Shown: positions 38,433 through 50,300 of the stretch, piece after piece
Numbering within the stretch: the stretch's first letter is position 1
Layout: every line of letters starts with the position of its first letter
NCBI RefSeq assembly: GCF_032362555.1
Contig: NC_083530.1
Span: 2,014,001-2,078,000 of the forward strand
Length of the DNA stretch: 64,000 bases
DNA from: Amyelois transitella
Taxonomy: Eukaryota; Arthropoda; Insecta; Lepidoptera; Pyralidae
Reading direction: 5' to 3'
Notes under the pieces: model-generated
The model's input: only the letters and a program-made list of their open reading frames with translations
Told to the model about the DNA's origin: nothing
The model's database searches: none
Translations under genes and position numbers: made by a program

Positions 38433-41400
38433 TGTATGTATGTTGAAATAAGGGTTGTTTTGTTACTCACAGGCGGTAAGGGCGCGACTCCAGTGAGAGC
38501 GGTGTACTGCCTGAACACGTCTTTAGGTTTGTCTCCCAGCAACACGAACACGTCCAATACACCGGATTCGCTCATGAAACTGAAACGTGTATACATTTTA
38601 TTAATGGGTTTATCAAAAATCTTATTAAATCTTCTTTCTCCTGGCATCTTTCTCTCTGTCTACCCCGCAAAAGATATAGACGTGACTATATGTATGTAGT
38701 AGCTGTGCCCGCGACTTCGTCCGCGTGGAATAGTTATTTTGGGCATCATTGAAGCCCTCAAGGCTGAATAATTTTCCCCGATTTTTGTAACATTTTCCAT
38801 TATTTCATCGCTCCTAAAAGTTGCAGCGTGATGTTATATAGCCTTTAACCTTCCTAGATAAATAAATCTATTCAACACAAAAAGAATTTTTCAACTCGAA
38901 CCAGCAGTTTCTGAGATTAGTGCGTTCAAACAAACAAACAAACACTTCAGCTTTATAATATTAGTACTATACATAAAATCACGCCTCTTTCCCGGAGGGG
39001 AAAGCAGAGACTACCTCATTCCACTTGCCACAATCTCTGCATACTTCCTTCGCTTCATCCACATTCATAACTCTCTTCATGCAAGCTCGGCGGTTTCGTG
39101 TACTTTTGACTTGACCCTTTACCATTAGTACTATAGATTTGCCGTGTGGTTCCCGGCACCAATGAAAAAAAGAATAGGACCACTCCATCTCTTTCCCATG
39201 GATGTCGTAAAAGGCGACTAAGGGATAGGCTAACAAACTTGGGATACTACTTCTAGGCGATGGGCTAGCCAACCCGTCACTATTTGAATCTCAATTCTAT
39301 CATTAAGCCTAACAAAAGCTGAACGTGGCCATTCAGTCTTTTCGAGACTGTTGGCTCTGTCTACCCCGCAAGGGATATGGACGTGACCGTATGTAGGTAC
39401 TATAGATGACAATAAGAGATGCCTCACCGCGCGTCCACTCTCTGTTTCTGACCGCCGGTCACCAAGTAGACGACAGACGAGACAACGTTGCTGTCTGCGT
39501 AGTTGACTCTGTCTACCCCGCATGACTATGTATGTAGGTACTATAGATGACAATAAGAGATGTCTCACCGCGCGTCCACTCTCTGTTTCTGACCGCCGGT
39601 CACCAAGTAGACGACAGACGAGACAACGTTGCTGTCTGCGTAGTTGACTCTGTCTACCCCGCATGACTATGTATGTAGGTACTATAGATGACAATAAGAG
39701 ATGCCTCACCGCGCGTCCACTCTCTGTTTCTGACCGCCGGTGACCAAGTAGACGACAGACGAGACAACGTTGCTGTCTGCGTAGTTGACAACGTCCACCC
39801 CGCATGGGATATAGACGTGACCGTATGTATGTATGTACTATAGATGATCTCTATTCTATTCTATCTAGATCTATTCTATTCTATTCTAAGTATAATTTAA
39901 TATTGTGAAGTTGACGTTGTTGAAGAAAATGCTGCAGTGCAGTTTGTTACCGCTTCTTCTGCACTGACGCCTTGGAAGCGGCAGTAAACTTAGTTTTTAA
40001 GTAATTTATTTGACGTCAACCAATGTTGTTAAACCATACGACAATTATTAAGCGATATAAAAGTATCCTATAATAATGAATAAAAATTTTGAATTTTTGA
40101 ATTTTGATAATAAGAGTTGCCTTACCGCGCGTCCACTCTCTGTTTCTGACCGCCGGTCACCAAGTTGACGAGGGACGAGACAACGTTGCTGTCTGCGTAG
40201 TTGACTCTGTCTACCCCGCATGACTATGTATGTAGGTACTATAGATGACAATAAGAGATGCCTCACCGCGCGTCCACTCTCTGTTTCTGACCGCCGGTCA
40301 CCAAGTTGACGAGGGACGAGACAACGTTGCTGTCTGCGTAGTTGACTCTGTCTACCCCGCATGACTATGTATGTAGGTACTATAGATGACAATAAGAGAT
40401 GCCTCACCGCGCGTCCACTCTCTGTTTCTGACCGCCGGTCACCAAGTTGACGAGGGACGAGACAACGTTGCTGTCTGCGTAGTTGACTCTGTCTACCCCG
40501 CATGACTATGTATGTAGGTACTATAGATGACAATAAGAGATGCCTCACCGCGCGTCCACTCTCTGTTTCTGACCGCCGGTCACCAAGTTGACGAGGGACG
40601 AGACAACGTTGCTGTCTGCGTAGTTGACTCTGTCTACCCCGCATGACTATGTATGTAGGTACTATAGATGACAATAAGAGATGCCTCACCGCGCGTCCAC
40701 TCTCTGTTTCTGACCGCCGGTCACCAAGTTGACGAGGGACGAGACAACGTTGCTGTCTGCGTAGTTGACTCTGTCTACCCCGCATGACTATGTATGTAGG
40801 TACTATAGATGACAATAAGAGATGCCTCACCGCGCGTCCACTCTCTGTTTCTGACCGCCGGTCACCAAGTTGACGAGGGACGAGACAACGTTGCTGTCTG
40901 CGTAGTTGACTCTGTCTACCCCGCATGACTATGTATGTAGGTACTATAGATGACAATAAGAGATGCCTCACCGCGCGTCCACTCTCTGTTTCTGACCGCC
41001 GGTGACCAAGTTGACGAGGGACGAGACAACGTTGCTGTCTGCGTAGTTGACTCTGTCTACCCCGCATGGAATATGTATGTATGTACTATAGATGACAATA
41101 AGAGATGCCTCACCGCGCGTCCACTCTCTGTTTCTGACCGCCGGTGACCAAGTTGACGAGGGACGAGACAACGTCGCTGTCTGCGTAGTTGACTCTGTCT
41201 ATCCCGCATGACTATGTATGTAGGTACTATAGATGACAATAAGAGATGTCTCACCGTGCGTCCACTCTCTGTTGCTGACCGCCGGTCACCAAGTTGACGA
41301 GGGACGAGACAACGTCGCTGTCTGCGTAGTTGACTCTGTCTACCCCGCATGACTATGTATGTAGGTACTATAGATGACAATAAGAGATGCCTCACCGCGC

Positions 41401-44400
41401 GTCCACTCTCTGTTTCCGACCGCCGGTCACCAAGTTGACGAGGGACGAGACAACGTCGCTGTCTGCGTAGTTGACTCTGTCTACCCCGCATGACTATGTA
41501 TGTAGGTACTATAGATGACAATAAGAGATGCCTCACCGCGCGTCCACTCTCTGTTTCTGACCGCCGGTCACCAAGTTGACGAGGGACGAGACAACGTTGC
41601 TGTCTGCGTAGTTGACAACATCCACCCAGGTTTCGGCGGCGTTGTGCCAAAAAACGCCGACCGTGCGTTTCGTTCTAAAAAAAAAGAAGGAATTATTTTA
41701 GACAAATTATTCAATTCGATACTTATTCAATGATAGGTACTATATTTTATTAAAAGTACTTATATAGTTATGAATGTGGATGAAGCGAAGGAAATATGCA
41801 GAGATCGTGGCAAGTGGAAAGAGGTAGTCTCTGCCTACCCCTCCGGGAAAGAGGCGTGATTTTAGGTATGTATGTATATAGATAAACACCCAAGACCCCC
41901 AGGCCAATCAGAAAAAGTTATATTCTCATCATGCCCTGACCGGGATTCGAACCCGGGACCTCCGGCGTCACAGACAAGCCTACTACAGCTGCTCCACCGC
42001 CAGTTCGAAATGTCCCATAACATACATACATATAGTCACGTCTATATCCCTTGCGGGGTAGACAGAGCAAATAATCTTGAAAAAACTGTTAGGCCACTTT
42101 CAGCTTTTTGGCTCGATGATAAAATTGAGATTCAAATAACGACAGGTTGCTAGACCATCGCCTGAAAGAAGAATCCCAAGTTTATAAGCCCATCCCTTAG
42201 TCGCCATTTACGACATCCATGACAACGAGATACACAGATGGAGTGGTCCTATTCTTTTTTTTTTATTTTTATTTCATCATATTTATCTTTATTTTTATTT
42301 CATTGGTGCCGGGAACCACACGGCACTCGCCCCATACCATACAAACTTCCATTCAAGACGGCCTCTGTGGCGCAGCGGTTGTACGCTTGTCTGTGACACC
42401 GGAGGTCCCGGGTTCGAATCCCAGCCAGGGCATGATGAGAAAAGAACTTTTTCTGATTGGCCTGGGTCTTGGATGTTTATGTATATAAGTATTTATTATA
42501 AAATATAGTATCGTTGAGTTAGTATCACGTAACACAAGTGTCGAACTTACTTCGAGGCTAACTCAATCAGTGTAATTTGTCCCGTATATATTTATATAAT
42601 TTGACTCACCCATGAGCGTACAAAACGGGAATGCCAGCGTACAAAGCCATACGGCTGTCCAGCTCAAACTCGAACACGTCCAAATTAAAGAGGCGGTAGG
42701 GCTCCCCCGATGTAGTGGTGGCCAAGTTCACCTTGTCCGTGTGCTCCGGTATACCTGGCAAAGATATATATATATATATATATAAATTATTCATCCTTGA
42801 GGCATCCTTCAATGATGCTCAGGATAACTATTCCACGCGAACAAAGTCGCGGCCACAGCTAGTATATATACATATATATATTTATATATATGTATTTATA
42901 CTAGACTTCGTCCGCGTGGAATATTTATTTTGGGCATCATTGAAGGATACTTCAAGGATGAATAATTTTTCCCATTTTTTTTCATATTTTCCATGATTTC
43001 TTTGCTCCTTATAGTTGCAGCGTGATGATAAATAGCTTAAAGCCTTCCTACCGAACCAGTAGTTCCTGAGATTAGCGCATTCAAACCAACAAACAAACTC
43101 TTCAGCTTAAAATTTAAATTATTCATCCTTGAGGGCTTCAATGTTGCCCAAAATATTCCACGCGAACTTAGTCGCGGGCACAGCTAGTTTATAATATAAG
43201 CAATGGATAACTTTTATTTCTCTTTGACAAAGACGGTATGTACAGTAAGAATATAATAAACTCACCATAAGCCTGTTCTGCATCAGGAAACGAGAAATCC
43301 ATCGATATGGCCTCGTTTCCTCGTGGCTTGCTGTCATGATGAGACTTGAAGTTCTCCCCCCAAGTGCCTTCTTCATCCTGAAGACAAATATAAACAATCA
43401 AGTCTATATTCCGCCGTGTGGTTCCCGGCACCAATACAAAAAAGAATTTGACGTTGTTGAAGAAAATGCTGCAGTGCAGTTTGTTACCGCTTCTTCTGCA
43501 CTGACGCCTTGGAAGCGGCAGTAAACTTAGTTTCAAGTAATTTATTTGACGTCAACCAATGTTGTGAAACCAAACGTTTTGACAATTATTAAGCGATATG
43601 TAGTATCCTATAATAGTGAATAAAAATTTTGAATTTGAATAGGACCACTCCATATCTTTCCCATGGATGTCGTAAAAGGCGACTAAGGGCTAGGCTTACA
43701 AACTTGGGATTCGTTTTGACGTGATTATATGTATTTATGTATGTTTAAACACTGAAGAAGTTAGAAAATAGCATATGTACACGTGTTAATGAGTCATTAC
43801 TGTTATTGAATACTGACATTAATTAGAACTTATGTTTGATACCAACTTGAACTACTACAAAACGGAGGCGACCTCACGTACATAATTAAGTTTAGATATT
43901 ATACTAACAATGAACTTTAGATAAACATATTTATCTTTCTTATGGATGTCGTAAAAGTACGACAAAGGGATAGGCTTATAAACTTGGCATTGCCCTTGCA
44001 GACGATGGGCTAGCAACCTGTCACTATTTCAATCTCAATTCTATCATTAATCTTTTAGATTTTGTGATTCCCGGCACCAATATAAAAAAGAATAGAACCA
44101 CTCCATCTCTCTCCCATGGATAACGTAAAAGATGATTAAGGGATAGGATTATAAACTTGGGATTTCTCATGTAGGCGATGTGCTACCAACCTGTCACTAT
44201 TTGAATCTTAATTCTATTATTAAGCCATACAGCCGAACGGGGCCTTTCAGTCTTTTCGAGACTGTTGGCTCTGTCTACCCTGTAAGGGATAAAGAAGTGA
44301 CGTATTTGTATGTTAAAAAAAAATAATACAATAGTGACAGGTTGCTAGCGTATCGCCAAAAAAAGAATTCAAATTCATTTTCCCTTAGTCGCGTTTTACG

Positions 44401-47266
44401 TCATTCATGTGAAAGATATGGAGTGCAGAGTCCTATCCTAGTGGCCGGGAACTACACGGCACTTTAAAACTTAAACATTTGTTTACTTTTAATAAGGTAT
44501 CATAGGCATTTAACGCCCGCTTAATTTCAATTCAATATATTATTGAATAAAATGATTGGATTAAAAAACTGTTTAGAAAAATAGTTTTATTGTCAAAAAA
44601 AGAATACAAAAAACTAACACATATATGTTATCAGTCATATAAGATTGTGGCGCCATCTCTACGCCACTCGTCAACAACATCAAATCACACAACAACTGTC
44701 AATCATCTCGAAGAAATCGACGCGCTCAGCCAATAGCAGCGAAGAACCCAAATCGCGATTTCAGAGATTTCAAGGATTGGAGCTATATATACAACCTCCG
44801 ACACAACATCGTCGGAGCCGCGGTTCCCCAGGCATAGCACCTAGCCTGGCGGAAGATCTTCCCTTTGGTGGCGGTCGAGCCGAATCATCGCTCCCGCTAC
44901 ATTGGTGACCCCGACGTGATTGGAAGCAACCTTCTCCATCATCATCAACTCTCCAATCCTCAGTATCACTCCTCACTCTGCAAGCAGTCTCACAGCAAGC
45001 CAGCAACTGGGTATCGCAGCAGGTCCATCGCAGCCAACGCAACGAGCTTCCTGGTCCTGTCTCCACCCGCACTCACTCTCATCGACTTCAGCGACCGACG
45101 CATCTACCGCAGCCCACGCCTGGATCTCTTCGACGGCCGCTCTTCTCTCCAGCGTGGCAGCTCTGCACGATTTCTCCCGGCGCCAACAAGTCGACTTCGC
45201 TCTCTACTGTCTCGACTCACCGCAGACTACGAGCAACGCAACGGCTCACTCCTGACTCACAAGGACTTCGAGCAACTTCCGACTCACTGGAAGACAACTG
45301 GCACTTGCAAGCTACAACTGAAGCACAGATTGCACAGCAAGATCAAGACTTCAGACCTCCGGTCTTGGGGGGGAGTACTGTGGCGCCATCTCTACGCCAC
45401 TCGTCAACAACATCAAATCACACAACAACTGTCAATCATCTCGAAGAAATCGACGCGCTCAGCCAATAGCAGCGAAGAACCCAAATCGCGATTTCAGAGA
45501 TTTCAAGGATTGGAGCTATATATACAACCTCCGACACAACATCGTCGGAGCCGCGGTTCCCCAGGCATAGCACCTAGCCTGGCGGAAGATCTTCCCTTTG
45601 GTGGCGGTCGAGCCGAATCATCGCTCCCGCTACAAGATTATGAAAACAAAGACTTTCTGAATAGCCTGTCATTGGCGTTACTGAACATACAGTTTTTAGT
45701 AACGCCCATATATTTATTTACGTAATATCTTAATAAACACATATATTTCGACTTAGAGCCGTACAAAACTTAAAAGTATATTATATTATCTTTTTTTAGA
45801 TAGCATCATAATTATCATTATATGAACTAGAAATACTAAAATATTATAATTTTATAACACTTTCAAACATCTCGTAATTTCTACTTAATCATCTATAACA
45901 AAAATATTTCACTTTTAACATGTTCTATAACAATAGAAAATCAATTTTTAAAGGATTTTAATAAAAAATCAGATTATTATTAAAATGCCTATTGGGCGCT
46001 ATTCGCCGTAGGTGGCTAATGACGCCCCAAAACAGTACGTCAATTAACGCCCTGAAATGAAGTAAATTAATATTATAGCTTAAACATAAATGAGATCAGT
46101 AATCAACTTATATATCCTACGGACTATTCAGAGTATCAGTAATCAGTCTTACAATCCTTTGAAATTTTAATACTTTTTCTATTTATTCGCAATTTGAACA
46201 AATGAAGTTGTTACGTTTTGTGAGGCCAACACACTCCTTATGGTACCACTTAGGATAATAGCGCCCATACAGGCTATTGACGCCCAAACCTCACGTCACG
46301 GGGCGTTATTACCCGAATAGCACCTTGTACCTAGTTCTCATATTTTCACACATAATTACAAACAAATCAATCAAATTGTCAATGAAATATGAATAAAGAT
46401 ATCTAAATAGAACGCTTATCACAAAATTAGACATGTAAATTACAGAAAATGAATTAAAACTTACGGATTTGTCGGAGTATTTTTTATAAGAACAGCGTGC
46501 ACTGCCGGCGTCCTTCAAGTTCGGTTCACAACTGAGCGACCGATGGCCTGAGCGGCGCCGCGTCGCGTCCGCGCGTTCCTATTGGTTTATTCTATGTGTG
46601 CATGAAGTATAACGTAACTCGTGCGGCATTATCTCCGATTTTTAGCATTCGGGCGTTTTTACACATTGGGCGTTAAATGCCATACCTACCTTATGTTACA
46701 TAATAAAAATCGGTCATCATAATCCGCTGACCTTGCAGCTATATCTTAAGTTACAGATAAACGCGTGTCATAGTATGTCAATGATCTTAACAACTATCTC
46801 TACGTGACATATCTGATATGTTAGAACCCCCTCTATTGAGACATTATCTTGTTTTGATCACATAGGTATAGATGGTTTAAATCTATATAATCTTTTATCT
46901 ATTATATTGTTTATTGCGTTCTTAAAATTGCTATTCAAGAAACGTACATACATACCCATAATCTGATTAAATCCTTTACGGGGTAGACAGAGCCAACAGT
47001 GTCAAAAAGACCACCTTTAGCTGTACGGCTTAATGACGAAATTGATATTAAAATAATGCCTAGAACCACACAGTACTTACTATAATATAAGCGTGAATAT
47101 ATACACATACACATATAATCACGTCCTTTTCACTAACGGGGTAGACAGAGTCAACAGACACGAAAAGACTGAAATGGCACGTTGAGCTATACTTATACAA
47201 ATGCGGAAGTAAGTTTTTCTTCTCTTCACGCTTCATCAACTGAATTAGGATCATTTCATGTATATG

Positions 47267-47301
<35 letters not shown>

Positions 47302-50300
47302 TATATAACTAGCTGTGCCCGCGACTTAGTCCGCATGGAATAGTTATTTTGGGCATCATTGAAGCCCTCAAAGGTGAATAATTTTCTCCGTTTTTTGTTT
47401 CACATTTTCCATTATTTCTTCGCTCCTAATAGTTGCAGCGTGATGTTATAAAGCCTAAAGCCTTCCTCAATAAATGGTCTATTCAACACAAAAATAATTT
47501 TACAATTCGATTCAGTAGTTCCTGAGATTAGCGCGTTCAAACAAACAAACAAACAAACTCTTCAGCTTTATAATATCTGTAATAGTTGTGTAATTGTAAG
47601 TGGCGCTAAATTCGAGCGGGTGAAGTTGCCGGTAAAAGCTATTGGATGTGTTAATAAATAGTTGTGAAGTTGACGTTGTTGAAGAAAATGCTGCAGTGCA
47701 GTTTGTTACCGCTTCTTCTGCACTGACGCCTTGGAAGCGGCAGTGAACTTAGTTTTAAGTAATTTATTTGACGTCAACCAAAGTTGTGGAACCAAAAGAT
47801 TTGACAATTATTAAGCGATATGAAGTGTCCTAAAATAATGAACAAAAATGTTGTATTATGAATTAAAAAAAATATTTTGAAATATAGTAAAATTTCTCAC
47901 CACTTCAACAACATTCCCGCTCTCATCATCGACCGCTTCCCTCTTCTTTCTTAACGGTTCGATGATCAACTGAGAGTTCTCGTTCATCACCAAGGCTACA
48001 TCACCGCTCTTGTCATAAAACTCAACCTTTAGTGGGTCAGCGGTGATCACCACTTTGTGCCCTTGTGAGTTGGTTGCGATTACTCTGTTGTCGTCTTTGG
48101 AGACAAGGTTTAATCTGTGAAAAATACATATATACATATATAATCATGTCTATATCACATACGGGGTTCACAGAGCCAACTGCCTTGAAAAGACTGGAAT
48201 GGGCAAGTTTACTTATGTTAATAAATAAATACAGGGTGAAATTTAAAACAACTGCATCCTTTTAAACATAGACTATACCCATGCTTCTGAGCCGTTTGAG
48301 CCTATTTTTATTCAATGTGAAAATGATGTCGTTTAACGACATCATTTTCACATTTAAAAAACCCTCAAAAACTACGTCACTCTGAATCTTACGCATCGCT
48401 TTTCCGCCGGCCGGGGTGATATGACGTATTCATATTCTGAAATATGAACCGATATTTTTCTTTTAACGTTTTTAAATATCCTTTAGATGAGTACACTTAA
48501 CAGTTAAATTTATGCAGTTGAATTAAAAGTCACCCTGTATACACGGGACAAATTACACATATTGAGTTAGCCTCGAAGTCTTGTGTTACACTATGAGATA
48601 CAAACCCAACGATACAACGATTAACATCCAAGACTCAGGCCAATCAGAGAAAGTCCGTTTCTCATCATGCCCTGACCGGAATTAAAACACAGGATTCTGG
48701 ACATTGAAAATACTTAAAAACAAATCAGCAATTTGCTAATAAACTCTAATCACAACTTTATACTTTAAATGTTATTGACGGAATGAACAATAAACATGAT
48801 TATATAGATCTCATGGGATTCACTATTTGAATCTCAATTCTATCATTAGCCAAATAGCTGAAAGTGGCCATTCAGTCTTTTCAAGACTGTTAGCTCTTTC
48901 TACCCCACAAGATATATAGTTGTGACCATGTACATATGTGTATGTGACGCCTATTAACAAAAGGCAGCTTAATATGACGTCACACCTGTGTTTCTTGTGA
49001 AAATCTAATTCAATTCAATAAAATATAAAGACATTTAAGATAAAAAGATAAAGATAAAAATATTTATGCCACTGCAATACATCCACATATATAAAATTGC
49101 ATACTTAAATGGTAATTTTCAGCATAAGTAGTATTACAGGATTTCGCAAAAAACATTGATTAACATCAAAGACTTCCTCACTAGGAAAGCCTGTGTCAAG
49201 AATCAAAATTAACAATAATTAAGAGAGACAAACAGTAAAGTTTACCGAGCCAGATAAATTTATTTATTTATTCATTAGGAATAACAAACAGCTATATTAT
49301 AAAGACATATTAAAAGTTATTATATGCTAAAGTAGTAACAATACATATAGCCCACACTGTTATTCACAGACTAGTAAACAATATTGGTAAATTATGTAAT
49401 TATTGATGATTACACTTTAAAAGTGCCGTGTGGTTCCCGGCACCAATACAAAAAAGAATAGGACCACTCCATCTCTTTCCCATGGATGTCGTAAAAGGCG
49501 ACTAAGGGATGGGCTTACAAACTTGGGATTCTTCTATTAGGCGATGGGCTAGCAATCTGTCACTATTTGAATCTCAATTCTATCATTAAGCCAAATAGCT
49601 GAATATGGCCATTCAGGCTTATCAAGACTGTTGGCTCTGTCTACCCCCACATTGGCTCTGTCTACCCCCACAAGGGATATAGACGTGACCATATGTATGT
49701 ACACTTTAAAAGTTTAGTTTCATTGTTTATCCACTCACTTATCAGGGACAGGGGTGTCCTTCAAAGCCAGCTGGGGCACATAACGTGGATACAGAGGTTC
49801 CGCCTCGTCCATCTCCACTCGGAAAGTGCCATCTTGGATTGCTGACAGTTTGAGGACATACTTGTGCTGAAAACATAATATTATCAATCAAATATTATCA
49901 ATATAAATCATTAATTTTATACTTATATACTAAGTTTTCGTTTTATGTATGCAATGTGCATTCTACCACAATTTAGATTTAAGACAACTATAATTGTAAA
50001 TTTTGCAGAAAGCAGTAAATGTTGCAGTGTAGTTTGTTCCGCCGCTTCTACTACACATGTGCTTTGGAAGTGGAAGTAGATATAATTGGATTTAAGTTAT
50101 GTTGACTTGACTTGAGGTGTTACCTCGTATTCAATTTTGGAACTAAATCTATTCTATTTTATACTCTGGGTGTGGGTGCCATGTGGCCATGTGTGTGGTG
50201 GTAAGCCAATCCCTTAGCCACCTTTTACAACATCCATGGGAAAGAGATAGAGTGTAATTGTAAACAAAAATACAAGACTTCTTTATTTTATATTCTTAAT

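Noticed and set aside
40048-41067. Long minus-strand open frame with perfect 47-residue repeats
   Set aside because: It is an accident of the ~141-bp exon-6 array, whose period divides by three. The frame is not the GANAB frame, and the product is an Arg-rich repeat with no start context. The frames at 39230-39805 and 41057-41650 are the same case.
44865-45725. 286-codon plus-strand frame
   Set aside because: It runs through the TRIM interior, the 3' LTR and into flanking DNA with no domain motif. It is a by-product of GC-rich non-coding sequence.
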